From Shewanella sp. Isolate11 (GTDB taxonomy: Bacteria; Pseudomonadota; Gammaproteobacteria; Enterobacterales; Shewanellaceae): DNA of 64,000 bases. A program made the translations under genes and the position numbers. Under the pieces are notes generated by a model that made no database searches, had not been told where the DNA came from, and worked only from the letters and a program-made list of their open reading frames with translations. Positions 27,960 to 41,500 of this stretch are shown piece by piece; the first letter of the stretch is position 1; each line of letters begins with the position of its first letter. Where the stretch lies: positions 88,370 to 152,369 of the forward strand of contig NZ_JAKEVF010000006.1 of assembly GCF_022398315.1 (NCBI RefSeq), read 5' to 3'.

Positions 27960-28493
27960 TTATTGGGTAAGGTCAATAAGATGATCAGCGTAACAGTTAA
28001 CATCTTGCCAATCGGTGTAATCAATCACCGCTTTAGGATCGGTTGGTCCATCTGTCATCTTCATGATCAATTGGATCATCCATCTGTCGTACCAACGCCA
28101 TGAAGGATAATCAACCTTGCCGGCAATCACCTTTACATCTTTTGGTTTCCAGGCTGACAGTTCAATAAACTTCTGCAAATACTTATTATTTTCTGGAATA
28201 CGTTTTTCAGGGTTACGAGCAACCACGTTAACACTGAAAAAACTGCTTGGTTTACTATTCAACTGCTGCTGATACTGATTAGCGAAAGCAAAAACCGACT
28301 TATCATAGCTGCCGTAAAGCACGCAGGCACCCAAGGCAAGGGTATCATATTTATCCCAATCAATAGCCTGTGCTTCTGCCACGGTAACCACATCACACAG
28401 ATGTCCCTGCTGGCGAATATGCTCTGCCATCGCCTGAGTGATCTTAGCTGTGTGACCACCACGGGAATAATAAACAATTAATACAGAAGCCAT
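27960..28493 (-). CDS. HemG-like flavodoxin (menaquinone-dependent protoporphyrinogen oxidase family), copy 1
   Basis: A 177-residue flavodoxin-fold protein. The FMN phosphate loop is YYSRGGHTAKIT and the long-chain insertion typical of HemG is present (VNVVARNPEKRIPENN, KYLQKFIELSAWKPKDVKVIAGKVDYPSW). HemG oxidises protoporphyrinogen IX in haem synthesis with menaquinone as acceptor. A second, more canonical-context copy lies at 29096, downstream of trkH. This one is divergent from an ArsR-type repressor gene and may be specialised. The start is ATG 28493; GTG 28499 is possible. Confidence 0.8.
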   Translation of the reverse strand: MASVLIVYYSRGGHTAKITQAMAEHIRQQGHLCDVVTVAEAQAIDWDKYDTLALGACVLYGSYDKSVFAFANQYQQQLNSKPSSFFSVNVVARNPEKRIPENNKYLQKFIELSAWKPKDVKVIAGKVDYPSWRWYDRWMIQLIMKMTDGPTDPKAVIDYTDWQDVNCYADHLIDLTQ

Positions 28494-28615
28494 ACGCACC
28501 CATTTTGATAAGGACCATTAATAGCCAATATTGTGGCAATTATGAGACCACAATTCCCGCCCGTGGATCACAAATTAGTTAAGGATTTTGTGAAATACAC
28601 CACCTAATCATAAAT

Positions 28616-28632
28616 TTATTCACGTTAGAATA
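28616..28632. promoter_or_regulatory. Inverted repeat between hemG-like gene and ArsR-type gene
   Basis: TATTC-ACGTTA-GAATA at 28617-28632. The ATTC/GAAT arms recall the ATTC-N8-GAAT half-sites reported for the persulfide sensor SqrR, but the spacer here is 6. It lies in the divergent control region. Confidence 0.4.
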
Positions 28633-28719
28633 GGCTTATAAACGAACTCCTCCATTGGAGTGAATCTGGCTCCCCAAGGATTGGCGATAGACAAGTGATT
28701 GCTTTCTGGCTACCACTTA

Positions 28720-28735
28720 ATTAGAATAAACTAAT
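28720..28735. promoter_or_regulatory. Inverted repeat just upstream of the ArsR-type gene
   Basis: ATTAG-AATAAA-CTAAT is a perfect 5-bp-arm repeat with a 6-bp spacer, 24 nt before the start codon. It is a candidate autoregulatory operator. Confidence 0.4.
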
Positions 28736-28759
28736 AAATAAGCACAAGAGAAGAATCAA

Positions 28760-29065
28760 ATGCTAAAAGATATTGATGTAGAGGCAATGGTTATCAATGC
28801 ACAGAGCGCGGCTAAATGGCTCAAGGCTATCGCTAACCCTTACCGCTTGATGATCTTGTGCCAACTGCTCGACAATGAACTCAGTGTCACCCAATTGAAT
28901 GAAACCGTACCTCTGAGCCAATCGGCATTGTCACAGCATTTGGCGGTATTACGTGCTGAAGATTTAGTAGCGACTCGTAAAAGCTCTCAAGTGGTGTATT
29001 ACACCCTCAAAAATGAACAGGTCACCGAAGTTATCTCCATTTTATATAAGCGCTACTGCGCTTAA
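28760..29065 (+). CDS. ArsR-family repressor, SqrR/BigR/YgaV-like persulfide sensor candidate
   Basis: A 101-residue winged-helix protein: recognition helix region LSQSALSQHLAVLRAEDLV and wing SSQVVYYTL. The ELCVCDL metal-binding motif of ArsR/SmtB metal sensors is absent. It has just two cysteines, Cys34 (LMILCQLL) and Cys100 (YKRYCA). Their 66-residue spacing and context equal those recalled for the redox pair of SqrR and BigR (about 41/107), which form a polysulfide bridge on sensing sulfide stress. This predicts a sulfide/persulfide or redox sensor. It sits between two HemG-like genes and is divergent from the first. Confidence 0.85.
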   Translation: MLKDIDVEAMVINAQSAAKWLKAIANPYRLMILCQLLDNELSVTQLNETVPLSQSALSQHLAVLRAEDLVATRKSSQVVYYTLKNEQVTEVISILYKRYCA

Positions 29066-29095
29066 GAAAAGAGCCAACTTAAGCGACTAAAGCCT

Positions 29096-29623
29096 TTATC
29101 TTTCACTAAAGGCTTTAGCAAATTCACCGACTTTATCCCAATCTGTAAACTCAAAAGTACCGCTTGTATCAGTAGGCCCTTTGGTCATCCACATAATAAA
29201 ACGGATCATCAACTTATCGAACATTCGGTATTTAGGATAATCAATCTTGCCTGCAAACACTCCCAGCTGTTGCGGTTGCCACAAAGAGAGTTGTATAAAC
29301 TTTTGCATGTAAGGATTAGTTTCTGGAGTATTTTTTTCCGGCTTACGCGCCACCACATTGACGGTAAAAAACGCATTTTTTTTGTTATTGAGTACAGCTC
29401 GATGACGATTCACATACTGAAACAGTTCTGGTCTATGTTTACCATAACGAATACTCGCACCAATCATCACCTTATCGTAATAAGACAAATTCACCGATTG
29501 CGCTTCAGCCAAAGAGACTAAGGTCACGGGTTTATTATCGGCCTCACAGATTTGCTTTATTTGCTGACAAATAGACTTAGTCTGTCCATCAACTGTCGAA
29601 TAAATAATTAAGGTACGACTCAT
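29096..29623 (-). CDS. hemG: Menaquinone-dependent protoporphyrinogen IX dehydrogenase HemG, copy 2
   Basis: A 175-residue HemG: FMN loop YSTVDGQTKSICQ, AIRYGKHRPELFQYVN region, then VNVVARKPEKNTPETN and YMQKFIQLSLWQPQQLGVFAGKIDYPKY. It oxidises protoporphyrinogen IX at the cytoplasmic membrane. The start codon overlaps the trkH stop (TAATG), so it is translationally coupled. The trkH-hemG order is the one found in E. coli, which makes this the likely orthologue of hemG. The longer open frame to 29710 lies wholly inside trkH and is not used. Confidence 0.88.
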   Translation of the reverse strand: MSRTLIIYSTVDGQTKSICQQIKQICEADNKPVTLVSLAEAQSVNLSYYDKVMIGASIRYGKHRPELFQYVNRHRAVLNNKKNAFFTVNVVARKPEKNTPETNPYMQKFIQLSLWQPQQLGVFAGKIDYPKYRMFDKLMIRFIMWMTKGPTDTSGTFEFTDWDKVGEFAKAFSER

Positions 29624-31080
29624 TAATTCTTCCAAAACGTCGGGGTAAACAACACCAATAGGGTAAAGACTTCTAGTCGGCCAAATAACATCGCCATGAC
29701 TAAAACCCACTTCTCACCATCGCCAATGCTGGCGTAATTACTCGCGACCTCCCCCAATCCAGGCCCAAGATTATTTAAGCAAGCCGCGGTAGCACTGAAG
29801 GCGGTAATGTTATCCATCCCCAGCGCCATTAAAATCAACATACAAATCACAAATACTAAGGCATAAGCAGAGAAAAAGCCCCACACAGCATCGATCACTC
29901 TATCGGGCAAGGCCTTACCGCTAATACGAATAGAGAACATGCCACGGGGATGGATTAAACGCTTTAATTCTCGAGAGCCCTGCAATAGCAACAGCACCAT
30001 ACGTACCACCTTGATACCACCAGCGGTAGATCCACCACAACCACCAATGAAACTGGAAAAAATCAGCAACATAGGTAGAAACAACGGCCACATATGGAAA
30101 CTCTCGGTACCAAAGCCGGCCGTGGTAGAAATCGACACAGCCTGGAACAGGGCGAAGTCGAATGTCTCTTCGGCGCTATCGTAAATGCCCGAATGATAAA
30201 GTGTCACAAAACAGATAAAGGTTAAAGCCAACTGAATTACGATCAACGCCTTAAATTCGGCATCACGAAAATAAACTTTTAGATTGATGCCTCGACGGGT
30301 AAAAGCCGCAAAATGTAGGCTAAAATTGAGCGCCGCGATCAGCAAGAACACCACACAAACCATATTGATAGCCGTGCTATTGAAATAGCCCATACTGGCA
30401 TCATGAGTCGAAAACCCGCCAATGGCGATGGTTGAAAATGAGTGGCAAATGGCATCGAACACATCCATTCCCGCCACCCAATATGCAAATGCACAGGCAA
30501 GCGTGAGTGCAAGGTAGATATACCAAAGCGCCTTGGCTGTCTCCGCGATTCGCGGCGTCATCTTGGCATCTTTTACCGGACCAGGGATTTCTGCACGATA
30601 AAGTTGCATTCCCCCGATGCCCAATACGGGAAGAATCGCCACAGCCAAGACAATGATCCCCATACCACCAAGCCATTGCAGTAAGTGGCGGTAAAATAAA
30701 ATTGCTTTAGGTAAGTTATCCAGCCCCACCAACACTGTGGCACCGGTAGTGGTTAGCGCAGAAAAAGATTCAAATACACTGTCGGTTAAGGAAAGATCGG
30801 GCTGACTAGAAAAAATAAAAGGCACAGCACCAATAGAGCCAAGTACTCCCCAGAACAGCACCACCAGCATAAAGCCTTCGCGAGTTCTTAAATCTTTCTT
30901 ATGATGACGATTGGGATACCAGAGGAAAAAGCCGAGCACCAGACTTAAGAAAAAAGCCTGAATAAATGCAGTACCGCCACCATCTTTATAGATAACAGCA
31001 ACCAGAGCCGGTGGTAGCAGTGACAAAGAAAAAAGGCCCATTAATAGACCCGTAATTCTTATTATTGTTCGATATTGCAT
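29623..31080 (-). CDS. trkH: Trk system potassium uptake protein TrkH
   Basis: A 485-residue membrane subunit of the Trk K+ uptake system. The four MPM pore repeats are seen through selectivity-filter-like segments: TTGATV, TIAIGGFSTHDAS, TTAGFGTESF and NLGPGLGEV. About ten membrane helices are inferred. It would need a TrkA regulatory subunit, which is not in this window. It begins a trkH-hemG operon and lies downstream of yigZ and pepQ on the same strand. Confidence 0.95.
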   Translation of the reverse strand: MQYRTIIRITGLLMGLFSLSLLPPALVAVIYKDGGGTAFIQAFFLSLVLGFFLWYPNRHHKKDLRTREGFMLVVLFWGVLGSIGAVPFIFSSQPDLSLTDSVFESFSALTTTGATVLVGLDNLPKAILFYRHLLQWLGGMGIIVLAVAILPVLGIGGMQLYRAEIPGPVKDAKMTPRIAETAKALWYIYLALTLACAFAYWVAGMDVFDAICHSFSTIAIGGFSTHDASMGYFNSTAINMVCVVFLLIAALNFSLHFAAFTRRGINLKVYFRDAEFKALIVIQLALTFICFVTLYHSGIYDSAEETFDFALFQAVSISTTAGFGTESFHMWPLFLPMLLIFSSFIGGCGGSTAGGIKVVRMVLLLLQGSRELKRLIHPRGMFSIRISGKALPDRVIDAVWGFFSAYALVFVICMLILMALGMDNITAFSATAACLNNLGPGLGEVASNYASIGDGEKWVLVMAMLFGRLEVFTLLVLFTPTFWKN

Positions 31081-31220
31081 CAGGGCTTTCTATTCATCCA
31101 TATAGGCCATCTTACTCACACAGGCATTTTCGCACATATTTAAGCTCTAGTTATATAAAAGTTTATTGCGCTGATACCGCAAGCACCTTGATACATAACA
31201 AACCAGGATAAGATTTAGGG

Positions 31221-31835
31221 TTAAATATCGAAATCTGGCCGTAACCCACCTTGGCTCATGGTGGCTAATTCTTGGGTCAGTTGTGACTGAAAACGCTTAG
31301 GTAGCATAAACTCTATGAGTACTTTATCAGTAAACTGTTTATCGGTGACCAACGCCTCACTGCGAGCTAAAAAGTGCTCGACATCTTTTAGCTGATGATA
31401 GTCACATACTAGTCTAGCGGGATAACGAATCAACTTTAACTCGGTTTCAAGTTGTAGCAGACCCTGTTTTATTCCCGAACTATAAGCCCTTACTAAGCCG
31501 CCTACACCTAACTTGGTACCGCCAAAATAGCGCACAACAATCGCACCTATCTCGCCGATATTAGCGCCCTGTAACGTAGCTAACATTGGCCGTCCGGCAC
31601 TTCCTGCAGGTTCACCATCATCGCTAGAGCCAATTGCCACGCCATTTTTAGGAGAATTGGCAATAAAGGCATAGCAATAATGGTTTGCTCCTGGATATTG
31701 CGCCTTAATGTTAGTAAGCGCACACTTCAACTCTTGCTCAGACGAGCAGTGAAACAAAGAAGAGATAAAGCGGCTATGCTTTATCTCTTCTTCAATGACC
31801 ACTGACGCCGAAGGTATCAGGTAACTTTCATTCAA
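31221..31835 (-). CDS. yigZ: IMPACT/YigZ family protein
   Basis: A 204-residue protein of the UPF0029/IMPACT family. SSDDGEPAGSAGRPML and GAIVVRYFGGTKLGVGGLVRAYS are the signature. The start must be TTG at 31835, because an in-frame stop lies just upstream and the encoded MNESYLIPSASVVIEEEIK aligns with the E. coli YigZ N-terminus. In E. coli it also sits between pepQ and trkH. The molecular role in bacteria is unclear; the eukaryotic relative IMPACT modulates translation stress signalling. Confidence 0.9.
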   Translation of the reverse strand: MNESYLIPSASVVIEEEIKHSRFISSLFHCSSEQELKCALTNIKAQYPGANHYCYAFIANSPKNGVAIGSSDDGEPAGSAGRPMLATLQGANIGEIGAIVVRYFGGTKLGVGGLVRAYSSGIKQGLLQLETELKLIRYPARLVCDYHQLKDVEHFLARSEALVTDKQFTDKVLIEFMLPKRFQSQLTQELATMSQGGLRPDFDI

Positions 31836-31881
31836 AACTTATTGCTCAAACTCAGTTATCGACCCAATTTCAAACAGGGGA

Positions 31882-33207
<1,326 letters not shown>

Positions 33208-33327
33208 TCATTTCCTATTATTGTTCTATTCAGACTTAGTGCAGAAATTACTCAGCCAAGTTGTGAGACTGCGACAACGATCACAAGAGTCTATCATAAA
33301 GCGTAAAAATCAGCCTAACCAAAGAAA

Positions 33328-33346
33328 ATTAAACAACCGTTTAAAT
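33328..33346. promoter_or_regulatory. PsrA-like palindrome upstream of fadBA
   Basis: TTAAAC-AACC-GTTTAA, the AAAC-N4-GTTT form of the PsrA fatty-acid repressor motif, lies between divergent pepQ and fadB, about 140 nt before fadB. I rely on recalled motifs. Confidence 0.45.
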
Positions 33347-33388
33347 TGGGTGTTGAAATTTTATCGAATTAGACGCACACTGAGCAGC

Positions 33389-33405
33389 AACTGGTCAAAT
33401 GATGG
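33389..33405. promoter_or_regulatory. FadR-like half-site upstream of fadB
   Basis: AACTGGTCAAATGATGG: the left half is an exact FadR half-site (AACTGGTC) but the right half does not match. It is suggestive only, located 80 nt before the fadB start. Confidence 0.3.
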
Positions 33406-33484
33406 CCTGCTGTCACAGAGAAATTGACCTAAGCTATAACAAACCCTCAGCAGGTGCGCTCTTAAAGCAATAAGGAAGTAAGCA

Positions 33485-36819
<3,335 letters not shown>

Positions 36820-36876
36820 AGATTATTTATCCTTGTTCTGTAATCGACACGGAACAGGTTAGAAATCCACTTCAAT

Positions 36877-36904
36877 GAGTCGCCAACGGGGCGACTCTTT
36901 TTTA
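36877..36904 (+). terminator. Terminator of the fadBA operon
   Basis: GAGTCGCC (36877-36884) pairs with GGCGACTC (36890-36897), followed by six T. Confidence 0.9.
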
Positions 36905-36906
36905 TC

Positions 36907-36922
36907 TGTTTCACGTGAAACC
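36907..36922. promoter_or_regulatory. parS centromere-like site (15/16)
   Basis: TGTTTCACGTGAAACC matches the widely conserved bacterial parS 16-mer TGTTTCACGTGAAACA at all but the last base. It is intergenic, 3 nt after the fadA terminator T-run, and about 25 kb from the mioC-mnmG origin-like region. It should bind ParB; parAB themselves would lie beyond mnmG, outside the window. Confidence 0.88.
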
Positions 36923-36999
36923 ATCTGTTACTTTTCTCTACACTCGATCATCAAAAATCGTTATGGTATATCCACAGACAACTGTTAACGACACCCTTG

Positions 37000-37467
37000 A
37001 TGACACCAGCAACCAAAGCTCTCGATAAAGCCAAAATCCAATATAGCATCCATGAGTACCAACATGATGCCAATAGCACAGCTTATGGTTTGGAAGCCGC
37101 AGAAAAACTTAACCTTCCCGTCGAGCAAGTTTTCAAAACTTTAGTCGCAGAACTCGACTCGGCCAAATTAGTGGTTGCCATTATTCCTGTCGCTCACAAG
37201 CTGAATATGAAACAACTTGCCAAAGCCGCTGGTTGTAAAAAAGCTGCCATGGCCACACCTCAGGATGTGCAGAGATCGACCGGATATATTTTGGGAGGCG
37301 TGAGCCCTATTGGTCAGAAGAAACGCTTAGCGACTTTTATCGATGCCAGCGCAGCTGGATTGTCGTTAATATACGTGAGTGGCGGACGCCGGGGGTTAGA
37401 TATCGCCTTGTCGCCAACTGATTTACAAAATATCACCCAGGCAAAATTTACTCAGCTAACGGCATGA
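37000..37467 (+). CDS. ybaK: Cys-tRNA(Pro) deacylase YbaK
   Basis: A 155-residue YbaK/EbsC-family editing protein that hydrolyses Cys-tRNA(Pro) mischarged by prolyl-tRNA synthetase. The conserved VFKTLV, HKLNMKQLAKAAGCKKAAMA and GYILGGVSPIGQKKRLATFID blocks are present. The ATG at 37000 overlaps a TTG one codon upstream; the ribosome site is weak. It is a small stand-alone gene. Confidence 0.93.
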   Translation: MTPATKALDKAKIQYSIHEYQHDANSTAYGLEAAEKLNLPVEQVFKTLVAELDSAKLVVAIIPVAHKLNMKQLAKAAGCKKAAMATPQDVQRSTGYILGGVSPIGQKKRLATFIDASAAGLSLIYVSGGRRGLDIALSPTDLQNITQAKFTQLTA

Positions 37468-37588
37468 AACAAGCTTTTAACTCACAAAAGCAGGCTAACA
37501 ACTTGGTTTCAATCGGTAGCTGACGTAACATTAGCATTCTAATTGAGGTGGTTATTTTATCAGTCGTAAGTTTCTATCGGATATCTCT

Positions 37589-37834
37589 ATGAGCAATACA
37601 TTTTCAGACGCACAACATCAACTCGATGCTCTTGGTCTTCGCTGCCCTGAGCCAGTAATGATGGTGAGAAAATCTGTGCGCAAAATGCTGGAAGGTGAAA
37701 CCTTACTGATCATTGCAGATGACCCAGCAACGACCCGAGATATTCCTAGCTTCTGCGAGTTTATGGATCACACGCTATTAGCTAGTCAAACGGAATCGAC
37801 TCCGTACCAATATCTGATCAAAAAAGGCTTGTAA
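37589..37834 (+). CDS. tusA: Sulfurtransferase TusA
   Basis: An 81-residue TusA that carries persulfide sulfur from IscS to 2-thiouridine synthesis and, in some bacteria, to molybdenum-cofactor assembly. [22 protein letters not shown] contains the active cysteine in the RCPEP motif, and [13 protein letters not shown] follows. The length and the ending YLIKKGL are normal. The MOSC-protein gene follows 30 nt later. Confidence 0.95.
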   Translation: MSNTFSDAQHQLDALGLRCPEPVMMVRKSVRKMLEGETLLIIADDPATTRDIPSFCEFMDHTLLASQTESTPYQYLIKKGL

Positions 37835-37864
37835 TACCAAACACAGTTAAAAGGATTTAATAAC

Positions 37865-38302
37865 ATGGCAAGTTTACAAGGCATTAGCTACAAAACAGTC
37901 AAAAAAGGCCCCATGCTAGAAACCTCTAGCGCCTTAGTGACAACCTCGACTGGCGTAGCACAAGATGTATATGGCAAACCCAGTAAGCGTCAAGTCACAG
38001 TACTTTCTTTCGAACAATGGCAACAAGCCTGTGAGACAGTACAAGCTGAGTTACATTGGACAACTCGCCGCGCAAACTTATTAGTCGAGGGACTCACCTT
38101 TAGTGAAACCGATGTTGGCAAAACCTTACATATAGGCGAACTTCAATTGCTAATCACCGGTGAAACCGATCCCTGCAAAAAAATGCAACAAGCTCACCCC
38201 GGTCTTGAACAGGCACTTCGCCCCGATTGGCGTGGTGGCGTCACCTGTAGAGTCATCAATGATGCCAGTATTAATGTCGGCGACGAGGTGAGCTTAGCCT
38301 AA
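37865..38302 (+). CDS. MOSC domain protein
   Basis: A 145-residue protein that is one MOSC domain: VTVLSFEQWQQ, RRANLLVEGLTFSE and GETDPCKKMQQAHPGLEQAL hold the conserved Arg/Asn and the single cysteine expected to carry sulfur. MOSC domains bind molybdenum cofactor or its sulfur. Downstream of tusA with a good AAGGA site, it may form a sulfur-relay unit with it; this is inferred from context. Confidence 0.85.
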   Translation: MASLQGISYKTVKKGPMLETSSALVTTSTGVAQDVYGKPSKRQVTVLSFEQWQQACETVQAELHWTTRRANLLVEGLTFSETDVGKTLHIGELQLLITGETDPCKKMQQAHPGLEQALRPDWRGGVTCRVINDASINVGDEVSLA

Positions 38303-38359
38303 GGCAAGTTACCGACCTTACTTTCTATTTCAGCAAGTAACCTTCTCCAGCTAATTAAT

Positions 38360-38387
38360 GTAGGCTTGAGTCCACTTATAAGCCTAC
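38360..38387. other. Hairpin after the MOSC gene
   Basis: GTAGGCTT pairs with AAGCCTAC around a 12-nt loop, 58 nt after the stop. There is no T-run, so termination is uncertain. Confidence 0.35.
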
Positions 38388-38556
38388 AACTTCAGTTTCA
38401 ACTCATCTTTACCCTCTAACATTCAATTAATGTCACACATTGTTTGTTTTTCTGTTATAAAAACAGGCGACAAATAACATTACAATAACGATACCGCTAA
38501 GCTAACCGACTTCAGCAAATAGCGTCTCCACTCAAAAATAATAAACGGAAATGATA

Positions 38557-41500
38557 ATGCTAAAACATAAAATCAAGCCCTTATGTGCAGCAATAGCCCT
38601 AAGCTTTAGTACTCCAACCCTGGCAGATGACAACAATGCTGGCGAAGCCAGTTGGCAAGTCAACGCCCCCGCAAACGCGCCTTTAGAACAAGTTAACATC
38701 GACGTTAAAGAAGGTACTTGGATGAACGTCAGTGTTAGCCCTAACGGCAAACACATTGTTTTCGATCTACTCGGTGATATTTACCAAATGCCCATCGAAG
38801 GGGGTGAGCCTAAAGTATTAGCTCAAGGTATTGCTTGGCAGATGCAACCCGTTTATAGCCCTGATGGTAAATATATTGCCTTCACCTCAGATGAAGATGG
38901 TGGTGATAATATCTGGGTAATGGAAGCCGATGGCAGTAATCCTCACCCAGTAACCAAAGAAACCTTTAGACTGCTTAATAGCCCTTCTTGGAGCCCTGAC
39001 TCTCAGTATCTCATTGGTCGTAAGCACTTTACCGGAAGCCGTAGTTTAGGTGCTGGCGAAGTATGGCTTTATCATGTTGCGGGCGGCACAGGTGTAAAAT
39101 TAACTGAGCGTCCTAACGAGCAAAAAGATTTAGGCGAACCCGCCTACTCTCCAGACGGCCGCTATGTCTATTTCAGCCAAGATGCCACGCCGGGTAAAAC
39201 TTTTCACTACTCAAAAGACTCGGTCAAAGGTATTTATAAGATAAAAAGATATGACACCCAGACAGGTGATATCGAAGTATTAATTGAAGGAACGGGTGGT
39301 GCAATTCGTCCAACCCCAAGTCCCGATGGTAAAAAGCTTGCCTTCATCAAGCGTGACGGTTTCCAGTCTTCGCTTTATTTACTGGACTTAAAGTCTGGAG
39401 AAAAAACCAAGTTATACGACAAGCTTGACCGTGATATGCAAGAAACTTGGGCAATTCACGGTGTGTATCCAACCATGAGCTGGACAGCCGATAATGAAGA
39501 AATTGTATTTTGGGCCAATGGCCAGATTAATCGACTCAATGTTGATTCGAAGAAAGTAGCCCAAATTCCCTTTTCGGTTAAAACTCAACTTGCCGTTCAG
39601 CCATCGGTTCGCTTTAAACAGAATCTAGATCAAGATAAGTTTGATGTGAAAATGCTGCGTATGGCACAGGTTTCTCCCGATGGGAAAAAAGTGGTTTATG
39701 AAGCCTTAGGTAAACTCTGGCTAAAAACCTTAGACAATGGCAAGGTCAGCCGTCTTACCAAGCTCGATGAATCATTAAGAGAGCTGTATCCACAGTGGTC
39801 ACGCGATGGTAAAAACATTGTATTCACGACTTGGGATGATGATAAGCAAGGCAGTGTACGCGTCATTAGCGCCCGCGGCGGTAAGGCCAAAACCTTAACC
39901 ACAGAGCCCGGTAAATACGTCGAGCCCACCTTCTCACCTCAAGGTGATCTTGTTGTTTACCGAAAAATAAAAGGCGGATATATAACCCCTAGAACCTGGT
40001 CACAAGAACCCGGTCTTTATGTTGCAGACATCAAAGCAAAAACCAACACCAAAATAACTCCTGAAGGTCATCAGCCTCAATTCGGTGCTGATTCAGAGCG
40101 CATTTATTTTATGGACTATGGAGAAACGCCACAGTTATCTTCAATCAATCTGCATGGTTTTCAAAAACGCGTACATTACACCAGCAAGCATGCAACTGAG
40201 TTTAGAGTCTCTCCAGATGGTAAACAGCTAGCCTTTGCTGAACGCTTTAAAGTTTGGGTCACCCCTTTCGCTAAACATGGCGAAACCATAGAAATTGGAC
40301 CAAAAGCTAATAATCTTCCAGTAACACAATTAAGTGTTCGCGCTGGTGAAAGTATTAGCTGGAACAACGATAGCGACCAACTTTATTGGACTCTCGGCCC
40401 TGAGCTTTATCAAGTAAAAGTTGATGCTCAATACCAGCAATATGAACAAGCTAAAACAGATAATCCACCGAAAATCACAGAGATTGGTTTCAGCCAAGAT
40501 GCCGACGTTCCACGTGGAACCGTCGCTTTTGTTGGTGGTCAGGTGATCACGATGGAAGATGATAAGGTGATCAAAAACGGAACGGTTATTGTCAAGAATA
40601 ACAAAATCATCGCTGTTGGAGATGCCAATACAACTATTCCTGACGGAGCCTTAGTTGTCGATATTAAAGGCAAAACCATAATGCCCGGCTTATTCGATGC
40701 CCATGCACATGGCGCACAGGGTGAAAATGAAATCATCCCACAACAAAATTGGGAGCTGTACTCTAACCTATCGCTGGGTGTCACCAGCATCCACGATCCA
40801 TCGAACGACACCACTGAAATATTCGCGGCATCTGAGCAACAGAAAGCGGGGAATATCGCTGGGCCACGCATATTCTCAACCGGTACCATCTTGTATGGCG
40901 CCAACGTGCCAGGCTATACCTCGCACATCGATTCATTAGATGATGCCAAATTCCACCTAGAACGCCTAAAAAAGGTCGGCGCTTTTAGCGTTAAGAGCTA
41001 TAACCAACCTCGTCGTAATCAACGTCAACAGGTCATTGCAGCAGCTCGGGAACTCGAAATGATGGTTGTACCTGAAGGCGGTAGTTTATTGCAACACAAC
41101 CTGACTATGATTGCTGATGGCCACACTACGGTTGAACACTCATTGCCAGCCGCGAAAATCTATAGCGACATAAAACAGCTATGGAGCCAAACCGATGTTC
41201 ACTATACACCGACCTTAGTAGTCGCTTATGGTGGCATCTCTGGTGAAAACTACTGGTACGATAAAACTGATGTTTGGGCACACCCACGCCTTTCTATGTA
41301 TGTTCCAGGCGATCTTCTTCAAGCTCGCTCCATGCGTAGACCAACTGCACCAGATGAGCATTACAACCATTTTAATGTTGCGCGCGTTGCCAAAGAACTA
41401 AATGACCTAGGTGTTAAACCCAATATTGGTGCCCATGGTCAACGTGAAGGTTTAGCTGCTCATTGGGAAATGTGGATGTTTGCTCAAGGTGGAATGAGCA

